From: Thermoplasmata archaeon | Lineage (GTDB): Archaea > Thermoplasmatota > E2 > DHVEG-1 | Length of the DNA stretch: 37,729 bases | Direction of reading: 5' to 3' | Assembly: GCA_003942085.1 (NCBI GenBank) | Contig: DQIQ01000013.1 | Coordinates: 1 to 37,729, forward strand | Shown: piece by piece, positions 8,844 to 18,205 of the stretch | How the letters are laid out: the number at the start of each line of letters is the position of its first letter | How positions within the stretch are numbered: position 1 is the first letter of the stretch | Made by a program: the position numbers and the translations under genes | The notes under the pieces: model-generated | The model's input: only the letters and a program-made list of their open reading frames with translations | Told to the model about the DNA's origin: nothing | The model's database searches: none

Positions 8844-10814
8844 ATGAAGATGAAAATCGCAGCGTATTTTGTAGTTGTACTATTCTTGATCGGTAGTATA
8901 ACTGCAGTAGGCATAGGAAAGCAGTTGACCGCTAACGAAAAAACTATCGCTGTACAATTTTCAGCGCCAAAAACAACTCTGTCAGCCATCGAATCAAACA
9001 CGTATATTCAATTAAATATTGGAAACGCTGATCAGGCGTTGTATACCGCAGGGGAGCCAATTCTGCCAATGTATACGACAGTTCTGGAATTCCCTCTGGG
9101 GACAATTATAACAAGCGTTGAATGTATTCCTCAAGAAATACAAACAATGACGTTGCCGTATAAGATAATGCCTGCTCCTGAGCCGATTGCGTTGAACTCT
9201 GAAAATCCTGTCGCGGTGTACTCAGCAGATCAGGCCACGTATAACTCTGCACAATACTTCCCTGACAACTGGGTTGATTACTCCACTGGTGGTGGGCTCA
9301 ATAGTAATAATCAGCATACCACTTTTTTATCAATACGGACATTTCCCGCACGATATAGTCCTGCGACAGATACCATTCAATACATGAAGAATGCAGAAGT
9401 GAAGGTGAGCTATAAAAACCCAGAGAAGACAATGACTTTTGGGTCAGGATATCAATTAGTCATTATCGCTCCAGCTGCCTTCTCCAGTGAATTAACAAGA
9501 CTCGTGGATCATAAGATAGCCAAGGGCATCAATACAACACTGATGACCATTGAAGATATCTATAATCAATACACCGGGTATGATTCCCCTGAACAAATTA
9601 AATACTTCATTAAATACGCGTTAGATACCTGGAATACACAATATGTCCTTCTTGTCGGTGGTATGAACGGATACCTGTTCCACCAAGGCGGAAAAGATGA
9701 TGCAAATCAGGGAACAAAGGATTGGTACCTTCCGGTACGGTACACAAACCTCGACGAGGGCGGAACAGAGCATGATCCCGGATATATCAGCGATCTGTAC
9801 TATGCTGATATTTATGACAGTCATGGTAATTTTTCATCCTGGGATTCAAACAATGATCATATCTATGCAAAATGGAGAGGCGGGGGAAAGGATATCATTG
9901 ATCTGTATCCTGATCTAGCTGTCGGTCGGTTACCCTGTCGAAACACAAAAGAGGTAAAACTCATGGTTGATAAAATTATCACCTATGAAAGCACTGCTGC
10001 TGATCCGTCATGGTTTAATAAAATAGTTCTTGTGGGTGGGGACTCCTTTGACGATCGACCCGGAAGTAATATGCCGGAAGGGGAAGTTTCAACGGAGTTT
10101 GTCTACAATGAATCCATGGCAGCATCATTTACTGATGTGCAACTCTTTGCAACAAACAGAAATATCTCTAATGATTTCACACCGACCCCAAAGAATATCG
10201 AGCGTGTAGTTTCTGCCGGCTGTGGTTTCTTATATTATGATGGACATGGAAGCCCGGCATCCTGGAATACCCATTGGGTCGACGAGTTCACCTGGGCAAA
10301 CGGAAAAACACCTGGTGGAACAAACGCGTATGGACTCATTAAATTCAGGAATGGAGATAAACTGCCGGTCTGCGTTGTTGGTGGCTGTCATAACAGTATG
10401 CTCAATGTCTCGTTTTTCTGGACATTGGACAAAAGCCATACTCAAACCTGGACCTATGGGGTGCCTCTCCCCCGATCCTGGAGCGAATGGATGATAATGA
10501 AAAACAATGGTGGAGCGATTGCTTGTATGGGGAACACCGGTCTTGGTTACGGATTTGTAGGGACTATTGACGGAGAACCTGCTTGTTATCAGGGTCTTGG
10601 TGGGTATGTCGAAAGGACATTCTTCAAATCCTACAACGAAAGCAGCTCGAAAACCCTGGGTGATGCCTGGGTTGGCGCAATCACCAAGTATCTGGTGACC
10701 TGGCCTGGGATGTTACAACAAGCAGATTGTAAAACCGTTGAAGAATGGATTGTCTTTGGGGACTCGAGCCTCAGGATAGGCGGGTATTCCGCAGTTGAAG
10801 GGATCCTGAACTAA
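8844..10814 (+). CDS. Secreted gingipain-like cysteine peptidase (family C25)
   Basis: Signal peptide; C25 prodomain-like N-terminus; catalytic His motif FLYYDGHGSPASW and Cys motif VCVVGGCHNSMLN; DLAVGRLPCRN. Confidence 0.88.
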   Translation: MKMKIAAYFVVVLFLIGSITAVGIGKQLTANEKTIAVQFSAPKTTLSAIESNTYIQLNIGNADQALYTAGEPILPMYTTVLEFPLGTIITSVECIPQEIQTMTLPYKIMPAPEPIALNSENPVAVYSADQATYNSAQYFPDNWVDYSTGGGLNSNNQHTTFLSIRTFPARYSPATDTIQYMKNAEVKVSYKNPEKTMTFGSGYQLVIIAPAAFSSELTRLVDHKIAKGINTTLMTIEDIYNQYTGYDSPEQIKYFIKYALDTWNTQYVLLVGGMNGYLFHQGGKDDANQGTKDWYLPVRYTNLDEGGTEHDPGYISDLYYADIYDSHGNFSSWDSNNDHIYAKWRGGGKDIIDLYPDLAVGRLPCRNTKEVKLMVDKIITYESTAADPSWFNKIVLVGGDSFDDRPGSNMPEGEVSTEFVYNESMAASFTDVQLFATNRNISNDFTPTPKNIERVVSAGCGFLYYDGHGSPASWNTHWVDEFTWANGKTPGGTNAYGLIKFRNGDKLPVCVVGGCHNSMLNVSFFWTLDKSHTQTWTYGVPLPRSWSEWMIMKNNGGAIACMGNTGLGYGFVGTIDGEPACYQGLGGYVERTFFKSYNESSSKTLGDAWVGAITKYLVTWPGMLQQADCKTVEEWIVFGDSSLRIGGYSAVEGILN

Positions 10815-10827
10815 TCTAAAAAACTGT

Positions 10828-10890
10828 GCAGTTCCTTGAAAAAACCGTACTGCAAAGCTGTGAGCGGTCAATACCGCACCAGGGAACTGC
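10828..10890 (+). other. Structured intergenic element downstream of C25 peptidase gene
   Basis: Outer arms GCAGTTCC (10828-10835)/GGAACTGC (10883-10890) enclosing hairpin GCGGT-CAAT-ACCGC (10864-10877). Confidence 0.45.
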
Positions 10891-10954
10891 CGTCTTATTC
10901 TTTAAACATAATGAATATATCTTTTTGTATATCTTTTACTGCATGAAATGATTG

Positions 10955-11137
10955 CTATACGTCCTTGGATATCCTACTAATCAACATTCCTGTTTTTTTT
11001 CGTAGTCTCAATATAATGACGAGCAGAAGGATAAGTTGCAATCCCACGAACACGACAGACGATCCAGTGGTGCTCGTGACTGGGAAGATAGCCACATTGA
11101 CGATGTTAAAGAGGTAGTGTTGTTCATTAGACGAAGG
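10955..11137 (-). pseudogene. Possible C-terminal TM-anchor remnant of a secreted protein
   Basis: Stop-to-stop frame reads ...LFNIVNVAIFPVTSTTGSSVVFVGLQLILLLVIILRLRKKTGMLISRISKDV* without a start codon. Confidence 0.3.
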
Positions 11138-11289
11138 TTACCAGTCTTTTTTTTATATACAGTTTGGTCAATGATTATCTAGCGGAAGGAAGAATTTTTT
11201 CTTTGATGTTTTCGGTGATATTTTTGAGCGAGCTATCAAGCGTCATTTTCTTTTTTGAAAATCACCTGAACAATCTACGAGATATACCA

Positions 11290-11748
11290 CTAGAGTCCGT
11301 CATATCTTCCTAAGATGAAGGTATCCGTATACATTCCTTTAAACCCGGGAAACTGGCCGTATCTCAACTGGAGGTCGCGATTTTTTATACTGATAAAGGC
11401 AGGTCCAGATCCAAACCCATAGTAATGACCGATCAAGAAAACAGTGATTGCTCTGCAGTTGAGTAAGGTCGTGCCATATTCGTTTACTTCTATCTGGGGA
11501 TTGGCTATCCTTCCAAACAGCGTTCCTCTGACCCATACGGGATCATAGCTTGGTATGTTCTCTGATTGGGTTAGTTTTTTTGTCGCGGAATGCAAAGAGG
11601 CGACCTCTACTAGGTTTCGACTTGTGGTTCTACTTTTTAGGGGATGATCAAAAAGAGATGGCAGATTATTTTTAATTGCTCCTGCAGCTATTACAAATCC
11701 ACTGAGGACTAAAATCCCGACGATTGATATCGGTATAATTTTGTTCAT
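11290..11748 (-). CDS. Small secreted hypothetical protein
   Basis: MNKIIPISIVGILVLSGFVIAAGA signal peptide similar to that of the 1625 gene; aggagg RBS upstream of ATG 11748. Confidence 0.7.
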   Translation of the reverse strand: MNKIIPISIVGILVLSGFVIAAGAIKNNLPSLFDHPLKSRTTSRNLVEVASLHSATKKLTQSENIPSYDPVWVRGTLFGRIANPQIEVNEYGTTLLNCRAITVFLIGHYYGFGSGPAFISIKNRDLQLRYGQFPGFKGMYTDTFILGRYDGL

Positions 11749-11903
11749 GTATTTCCTCCTCAATCTATGATATTATAACAACCATCTCTTTTTAAAAACA
11801 TATCATTGCAACGATATTTATCAGACAAACTTTCACACGGTTTATGGGCAAAGAATTTTAATATGGTTACTTTATTGTTACATAGAATTGGGAGGCGTAA
11901 AAA

Positions 11904-12062
11904 ATGCTACAAGGAAAGGTAATTATAAATTTTAATTATGATGAAGCCAAAGAAAAATGCAGTTGGGATCTGAGACAGGAAGGTAAAGACACCCTCAATA
12001 AAGATGATTTGATTTCCTTATTTGAACATATCATTGGAGAGTTCATGTCAGATTCACAATGA
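11904..12062 (+). CDS. 52-aa small acidic protein (below ORF-track cutoff)
   Basis: ATG 11904 with ttgggaggcg RBS; MLQGKVIINFNYDEAKEKCSWDLRQEGKDTLNKDDLISLFEHIIGEFMSDSQ*. Confidence 0.6.
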   Translation: MLQGKVIINFNYDEAKEKCSWDLRQEGKDTLNKDDLISLFEHIIGEFMSDSQ

Positions 12063-12093
12063 CACAGTAGTATCAGGGATCATTAAGCAGGTT

Positions 12094-12621
12094 TTATAAA
12101 ATGTTCTTCGCTTTTAATGAACCAGGGTTGATGATGTAATGGTTCCGTGGAGAGTAAAGAATCTGTGAAAGCTCTACTTTTTCAAATACTCCAGGATATT
12201 TCTCCATTAATAAATTGACGAATTTTTTTGCATGGACTAGATCTTTTGCGGTAAAAATGATAATCCAGTCATATTGACCATGGATTTTGTAGCTACTTTC
12301 AATTTTAATTCCAAGATATGTGTAATCCTCAAGGATTGAATCTAAGTTGATTTCCTCAGCAGCTTTTTTATCTAATCGCTGCATCATTGTTTTAAAGGAC
12401 ATAATATATTTTTCAAGATCTTGTTTTTGCTCATCAATGATAGCAGTGTACCCCCAGATCATGCGACTCTCTTCTAGTTTTTTAATGATTTTCCATACTT
12501 TCTGTCTTGAAAAACCATAATGTTTTGCGATCGTGTCTATATTTTCCTTGGCGTTTTTCTGAAGCTCAACAAGAATCTTCATTTCATCTACTTGAATCTG
12601 TTCTTTAGAGTTTTTAGCCAT
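12094..12621 (-). CDS. Lrp/AsnC-family transcriptional regulator
   Basis: N-terminal HTH ENIDTIAKHYGFSRQKVWKIIKKLEESRMIWGYTAIID plus AsnC-type ligand domain (YDWIIIFTAKDLVHAKKFVNLL). Confidence 0.85.
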   Translation of the reverse strand: MAKNSKEQIQVDEMKILVELQKNAKENIDTIAKHYGFSRQKVWKIIKKLEESRMIWGYTAIIDEQKQDLEKYIMSFKTMMQRLDKKAAEEINLDSILEDYTYLGIKIESSYKIHGQYDWIIIFTAKDLVHAKKFVNLLMEKYPGVFEKVELSQILYSPRNHYIINPGSLKAKNIL

Positions 12622-12788
12622 AACTCTTTTACTCCCTATGTATCACAGTTTTGTAACAATTCCTTATTTAAGAACATATTCTTGGAACGGATTTTTGTGC
12701 GAAACAATGGTAAAAAATAAAAAAAAGAAAAAAGAAGGCGGTGGTCTTCTCTGGATGATCTTGATGTGCACGAGAGATTCTGTGTGGA

Positions 12789-14561
12789 TCATAATCTGAT
12801 GAAAAACAAAAGAATCGTTCCATTCTGAGACCGTTCGGTTGCGCTATCTAGGACCTCTGCGGTAACCGTGACAACTGTTTTACCAAACCCAAGGATAAGC
12901 TTCGAGCTGATCGTGCGTTCTTCACCTACACCAAGAGATATTATTTTTCCGGTGGTGACTTTACCGATCCAGGCACCACCAACCAGGGTGATGCTCCAGT
13001 TAATATTTGTTGCTGGGGCGTCACCAATGTTTTTGATGGATGTTTTTACCTTAAATAGTCCGCCAGTGATGGTTTGTATCTCAAGAATCGGTCGTTGGGC
13101 AATGGTGATGGAATGTATCGCTGACCAGTTACTTTCAGCACCGAGCGTATCTTTTGCTTTTACTTTTACCGAAAAGTCTCCTGCAGCAGTCCAAGTATGT
13201 GATGTGCTTGCCACAACACCGGAGGGATAGGGTCCAAGCCAGCTGCTGTTGGTGTCATCACCCCAGTCAAAGAAGTAGAAGACGTCATCTCCATCATTGT
13301 CAGTGGTGTTCGTACTAAAATTATATTCGATATTCATAAATCCGTTCTCAGGTCCATTCGGTGCAGCTGGTGGATTTGGTGGGGTATTTGGGTCCATAAA
13401 ACAGTACACTTTATGGTCACCTGAACCGATGTAGACCCGTCCTTCAGCAACCGCCGGGGAAGCCCAGACGATATACCCAGAGGTATGGCTCCATATCGGT
13501 GCCCCTGTTTCAGCATTAAAACAATAAATCTTATGGTCAAACGATCCAGCGTAGACCTTTCCATCGGCAACAGCAGGGGAAGAATAGAAGAAGTCTGCTG
13601 CCTGGAAATCCCAGATCTTGTCACCTGTTGCTGCATCAAGGCAATAAAGTGTATTGTCAAAGGAACCAACGTAGACTTTCCCATTGGCTACCGCAGGGCT
13701 AGATTCAATAGAGGCACCAGTTGCATAGTCCCAGAGCTTTGCACCAGTGAGCGCGTTTAGGCAGTATACTTTATTGTCACTGGATCCGATAAAGACGTTA
13801 TTGTCTGCAGTTGCTGGTGATGAATAGATGTCATTGCTGGTCGTATAATCCCAAATCCACACCCCGTTGCTCGCATTCAGACAGTACACCTTGTCGTCCC
13901 AGGAACCGATGTAAACCATCCCGTGATAGACTGCAGGGGACGATATGATATCATCACCGGTTGCATACTCCCAGATCTTCGTCCCACTATTAGCATCGAG
14001 ACAATACACCTTATGGTCCCGTGAGCCGACATAGACTTTTCCTTCGAAAACAGTTGGAGAAGAAACAACATCTGATCCAGTTGTATAATTCCAGATTTTT
14101 CCTCCGCTCATCGCATCCAGACAATAGAGCTTGCCATCGTTTGAGCCGATGTAGACTTTTCCTTCGGCAACCGCAGGGGATGAGGTAATCTCAAGACCTG
14201 TCAAATACTCCCAGAGTTTCGAACCTGTGTTCGCATCGAGACAGTAGATCTTTTTATCCCATGAGCCGACGTAAACCTTTCCATCGACAACCGAGGGAGA
14301 CCCACTCATCTCAAGGCCAGTATTGAATGTCCATAACACTGTATTTGTGTTGGGTGCTGTTGAGGTTGAATATCCTGTGTGACCAGGGTCATGGTGGAAC
14401 ATTACCCACCAATCGGTTGTTAAAGCCAATGACGAGATGGGTTCGTTTGTCCTATTGCTTTTATTGTCCATGTTGTTTCCAAGACCGACCCCATAATTTA
14501 CTCCGAAGAGTAAAAGCATGATTCCAAAAATCAATAGTTTTTCTATGATGTTTTTTTTCAT
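12789..14561 (-). CDS. Secreted PQQ-like beta-propeller (8 repeats) plus PKD domain plus CARDB-like C-terminal module
   Basis: Eight SPAVADGKVYVGSxDxKVYCLDAxTGxxxW repeats of about 40 aa; PKD-type FDWGDDTNSSWLGP...SHTWTAAGDFSVKVKAKDTLGAESNWS; C-terminal GGLFKVKTSIKNIGDAPATNINWSITLVGG. Confidence 0.92.
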   Translation of the reverse strand: MKKNIIEKLLIFGIMLLLFGVNYGVGLGNNMDNKSNRTNEPISSLALTTDWWVMFHHDPGHTGYSTSTAPNTNTVLWTFNTGLEMSGSPSVVDGKVYVGSWDKKIYCLDANTGSKLWEYLTGLEITSSPAVAEGKVYIGSNDGKLYCLDAMSGGKIWNYTTGSDVVSSPTVFEGKVYVGSRDHKVYCLDANSGTKIWEYATGDDIISSPAVYHGMVYIGSWDDKVYCLNASNGVWIWDYTTSNDIYSSPATADNNVFIGSSDNKVYCLNALTGAKLWDYATGASIESSPAVANGKVYVGSFDNTLYCLDAATGDKIWDFQAADFFYSSPAVADGKVYAGSFDHKIYCFNAETGAPIWSHTSGYIVWASPAVAEGRVYIGSGDHKVYCFMDPNTPPNPPAAPNGPENGFMNIEYNFSTNTTDNDGDDVFYFFDWGDDTNSSWLGPYPSGVVASTSHTWTAAGDFSVKVKAKDTLGAESNWSAIHSITIAQRPILEIQTITGGLFKVKTSIKNIGDAPATNINWSITLVGGAWIGKVTTGKIISLGVGEERTISSKLILGFGKTVVTVTAEVLDSATERSQNGTILLFFIRL

Positions 14562-14830
14562 AATTTTTCCCCCTGTCTACAATTTTATAACGATGTTCCC
14601 CTTTAAAAACATATCTTTGGATCATGTTTGTCGTATGATAAATATCAGAAGGGACATATGTCAGGTCCTAACACTTATCCAATGCCGATTGCACCACCGG
14701 TGATCAATATGGTATTTCCACTTATTTTCATCTTTAGACCGCACCTCCAGAAAACCTGATACAAAGAAAACCACTCGCATCTTCGCTATTTAGTGATTTT
14801 TATCCTTTGATACGCACACGATCTTTACTG

Positions 14831-14956
14831 CTATTCTAACTGCTCCAGTATTGTTTCGTCATCAATTTCTTCCGTAAGGTAGAGTATCTCGGTAAAAGGA
14901 TAGACCAATTGTCGTTCAGGTGCTCGAGGCGGATCTTTCTTTGTTAAGTCGTTCAT
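14831..14956 (-). CDS. Short hypothetical protein (41 aa if started at internal ATG)
   Basis: MNDLTKKDPPRAPERQLVYPFTEILYLTEEIDDETILEQLE; protein-like composition only. Confidence 0.3.
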   Translation of the reverse strand: MNDLTKKDPPRAPERQLVYPFTEILYLTEEIDDETILEQLE

Positions 14957-15157
14957 CAAAGCTAACGATGAGGTTTGTTTTATATCAATATGATTGAAAA
15001 ATAGATGAATGATGGGTAAAAAATAATTAAGATTGAATGTATAATAAGGCAATCAAGATATCGTGATTGGCTCATCCTTCCGTTAGGTATCAAGGCAGAA
15101 ATTTTCTTTTTGATTTTCCTGTGGTGATCGCCAGTGTCAGGTGTGGTATGCGGGGAT

Positions 15158-15571
15158 TTATTCTATGGTTATTTCTTTTTTCAATAGTATGTCGGTAATA
15201 CGTATTTTTTTTCCATCAGGTAATAAGTCTAACGGAGGTTGTATCCCCTGTATAAAAAGCTTATAATTCGCACATTGAGCATATTTTAATTCTGATGTGC
15301 AATATTTCTCCGCTATCTCTTTAAAGAGTTTTATGGTTTTGTCATCTTCAACAAAGTATTTTACTAAGAGAGGGATATTTTTAACAGCGTCATCTACACA
15401 GCGTTCGAGATATTTGCATCTAAATTTTTTTTGTAAGACATTATATACTAAGCAGTCGACATAGTGCTCTGATTCACAAGTCATAAAGCTCATATGATTT
15501 CTGATATGTGGAAAACTCGTAATGCATATTCTGGTAAAATCTTCATAATAAGGGCAACTCATGCATTCCAT
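15158..15571 (-). CDS. Cysteine-rich hypothetical protein (possible metal/Fe-S binding)
   Basis: MECMSCPYYEDFTRIC...TCESEHYVDCLVY...FRCKYLERC...YC...QC: nine cysteines in 137 aa. Confidence 0.7.
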   Translation of the reverse strand: MECMSCPYYEDFTRICITSFPHIRNHMSFMTCESEHYVDCLVYNVLQKKFRCKYLERCVDDAVKNIPLLVKYFVEDDKTIKLFKEIAEKYCTSELKYAQCANYKLFIQGIQPPLDLLPDGKKIRITDILLKKEITIE

Positions 15572-15766
15572 CCTTCTTTTTTTTCCTTATTTTGTATCTT
15601 TTCTTGCTTTAATATCCTTTCTTAACCATATAAACGGTCTGAATGAATGTTCAGTTTGGGGTTGCAGCCTCATAGGAAAAGATCTACGAATGAATGGAGT
15701 GTTATATGGAAAAAATGGAACAATGGTCATAAACTATGCTGTGGTTATCAGGAAATAAATAGGTAA

Positions 15767-16246
15767 TCACGATCCGTTCTCTTTTCGCATCAGGTTTATC
15801 GCAAACTCTTCTGCAGCTTTGAGGTCTTCAGCATTTGGTCTTCCTCTGTTCATTCCCCCGAAGAGCTTAAGGAAACTATTGGTGTTAAACCCTTTACAGC
15901 TAAACTCATCGACGATCACATACCCTTTTGATTGCAGTTTTTCCCGAAGCTTTCCGTGGTCTTTGGCGACCTTTTCTTTTCCCATGATGGCACTCGTTGA
16001 GAAGATGAATGCTTTCTGGTTTTTTACTTGTGGGAGTGAGTCGACGAGGTCAAAGAGGGATGTGTGGTGCTGTGCACTATATATTCCTGAGCCAAATCCT
16101 ATTAGGTTGTACTCTTGAAGTGCGTCAGGGTCTATCTGCTGCGGTGTTTTTATCTGCGCATCAAGGACTTTTGCAAAGGCGTTTGCGATTTTCTCGGTGT
16201 TATGGTGATGATATGAAAATACGATTACGAGAGATTTCATTGCCAT
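15767..16246 (-). CDS. Flavodoxin-family protein
   Basis: MAMKSLVIVFSYHHHNTEKIANAFAKVL (FMN phosphate loop region), YNLIGFGSGIY, AFIFSTSA; ATG 16246 preceded by aaggag, preferred over ORF start 16369. Confidence 0.85.
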   Translation of the reverse strand: MAMKSLVIVFSYHHHNTEKIANAFAKVLDAQIKTPQQIDPDALQEYNLIGFGSGIYSAQHHTSLFDLVDSLPQVKNQKAFIFSTSAIMGKEKVAKDHGKLREKLQSKGYVIVDEFSCKGFNTNSFLKLFGGMNRGRPNAEDLKAAEEFAINLMRKENGS

Positions 16247-16574
16247 GTTTTTTTCTCCTTTTTTGTTTTCTGTTGTGAAATACCAAAACAGATGGTTGTT
16301 AATAAAAACAGTGAAAATACAAAAACGACTAACGATGATAATGACATTCAAACTCTTAGCAGAAAACATAATGCTTATCTAAGTTGCTCATAACTACATC
16401 ATGATTATTGATCCTGCCTTCAATGATGGATTCTTACTAACAAGACTAACTGCTCTCATATGTGCAATTGTTTTTAAATCGTTTTACAGGTGTTATTGCC
16501 TTAATTTCTTATACTTTCAGACACTCTGATGCATATCTCTTGAAGAAATGTAAAAAAAATAGGAGTTGAAAAAT

Positions 16575-16880
16575 ATGGAACAAATGTATGACGCATTGCA
16601 CGCAGCACCAAACGTGTATAAGCTACTTATGGAAAACGACCGCGTACGGGTATTTGACGCCCGGTTTAAACCCGGTGAAAAAGCAGCGATGCATACGCAC
16701 CCTGATCATATCGTCTATGTGTTCAACGATGGGAAACTAAAGCTGTCGCCATCGAAAGGCAAAACCCAGGAAATGGATCTCAAAGCTGGGCAGACAATCT
16801 GGATGGATGCCGCATCGCATGCCGCTGAGAACCTTGGACGGACCGATGCCCATCTCCTGGTCGTCGAATTGAAAGAATAG
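16575..16880 (+). CDS. Small cupin-domain protein
   Basis: PGEKAAMHTHPDHIVYVFNDGKLKLS...GQTIWMDAASHAAENLG; ATG 16575 with aggag RBS. Confidence 0.85.
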   Translation: MEQMYDALHAAPNVYKLLMENDRVRVFDARFKPGEKAAMHTHPDHIVYVFNDGKLKLSPSKGKTQEMDLKAGQTIWMDAASHAAENLGRTDAHLLVVELKE

Positions 16881-16949
16881 ATCACCCTCAATGTAGGAGC
16901 GCTGGATGATTCGTAAACCTTAATAACCAAATCAATCGTATGATTACGT

Positions 16950-17312
16950 ATGAAAAAAGCGCCCAAAGACGTCGATGCGTACATCGCAGCAGCTCCAAAC
17001 GAGGTGCAAGCCAGCCTGAAAGAGCTTCGGGCAGTGATCAGGAAAGCTGCACCGACTGCAAAGGAGCGCATCAGTTACGGAATGCCTTATTATGATTACA
17101 AGGGACGATTGGTTTACTTTCGGTTCGCCAAAGCCCACATCGGACTGTATATCCCCCCGCCGATCATAGAGGAGCACAAAAGCCAACTAAAAACCTATGA
17201 GACCGCGGAGGCGACCATCCGATTTCCGCTGGACAAAAAACTCCCGGTAACGCTCATAAGAAAACTGATCATCGCGCGAATGAAAATAAACGACGCAAAA
17301 CAGAAAAAATAA
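16950..17312 (+). CDS. DUF1801 / YdhG-type protein
   Basis: VDAYIAAAPNEVQASLKELRAVIRKAAPTAKERISYGMPYYDYKGRLVYF...HIGLYIPP. Confidence 0.88.
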   Translation: MKKAPKDVDAYIAAAPNEVQASLKELRAVIRKAAPTAKERISYGMPYYDYKGRLVYFRFAKAHIGLYIPPPIIEEHKSQLKTYETAEATIRFPLDKKLPVTLIRKLIIARMKINDAKQKK

Positions 17313-17336
17313 TTTTTTCCTGACAAAGATCTTCCC

Positions 17337-17873
17337 TTATTTGTTTCGTAGAACTGTGATAAAACCATCCAGTATGTCATGGCTGACCACAAACCCTTTT
17401 CGTTGATAGAACTCCAAGGCATCGGTATTGCCGTTTGAGACAAAGACGAAATAATCCGTCACGTCATCGAATTGATGCAGCCAGGTCATGGACCTGTTGA
17501 AAAGCACTGATCCGATCCCTTTCTGTCTGTACCCCTCTTTTATATAAAACTGGGATAGACAGCCGACGTTCTTTCCACTGACCGAAGATAGATCGAAAAA
17601 GGTGGCAAAATCATTTGAATAGGTTTCTTTGGGAGAAACGTTCGCATAGACATACCCGACTTTTTTAGACCCATCTTTGACGACCACAATGTAATTTTGC
17701 AGGGCGCTTTTCACGGAAGGGATCATCCGTGACTCGAAATTCATGGTGTCAAATAGCTCAGGTGTGATTGTTGCCTTTGACTTCTGAAAGACCATAAGCT
17801 CATTGCAAAGATCCCTGCAGTATTCAATGTTCTTCTCTGTGACAGTCTCGTAGGTTATAGTCACGGGTTTCAC
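17337..17873 (-). CDS. GNAT-family N-acetyltransferase
   Basis: VGCLSQFYIKEGYRQKGIGSVLFNRSMTWL and C-terminal NGNTDALEFYQRKGF; GTG start 17873 overlaps upstream stop (GTGA). Confidence 0.8.
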   Translation of the reverse strand: MKPVTITYETVTEKNIEYCRDLCNELMVFQKSKATITPELFDTMNFESRMIPSVKSALQNYIVVVKDGSKKVGYVYANVSPKETYSNDFATFFDLSSVSGKNVGCLSQFYIKEGYRQKGIGSVLFNRSMTWLHQFDDVTDYFVFVSNGNTDALEFYQRKGFVVSHDILDGFITVLRNK

Positions 17874-18205
17874 TCCTTTTTCGCGTAGCGGTCCTTCTGA
17901 TTGAAAAACATGATACAGGAATATCCAGCATGCACGGTCGCGCCATGTTTTTTTCCTTTGGGGATGAAGAACCGGTCTCCTTTCCGGTAGACCTGTGTGG
18001 CACCATCCATGGTCAGATGCACTTCTCCTTCGAGCACGATCTCCCACTGGCTGTCATGGGAATGCTCGGGAACCTTAACGGTCTGCTCAAACTCCATGCA
18101 CACCACTTGCTCATGGTCCCCTTGCAGGAGATACCCGGTTGCTCCTTTGACGGGGATGCAAACCTGTGGAAGGGTGCTTATCTGCTCTGGAAAAATACTT
18201 CTCAT
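17870..18205 (-). CDS. Cupin-domain protein
   Basis: VPEHSHDSQWEIVLEGEVHLTMDGATQVYRKGDRFFIPKGKKHGATVHAG. Confidence 0.85.
   Translation of the reverse strand: MRSIFPEQISTLPQVCIPVKGATGYLLQGDHEQVVCMEFEQTVKVPEHSHDSQWEIVLEGEVHLTMDGATQVYRKGDRFFIPKGKKHGATVHAGYSCIMFFNQKDRYAKKE

Noticed and set aside
13334-14071. Several ORFs antisense to or out of frame with the propeller gene
   Set aside because: They arise from the 120-bp periodic repeat of the 12789-14561 gene; no independent start signals.
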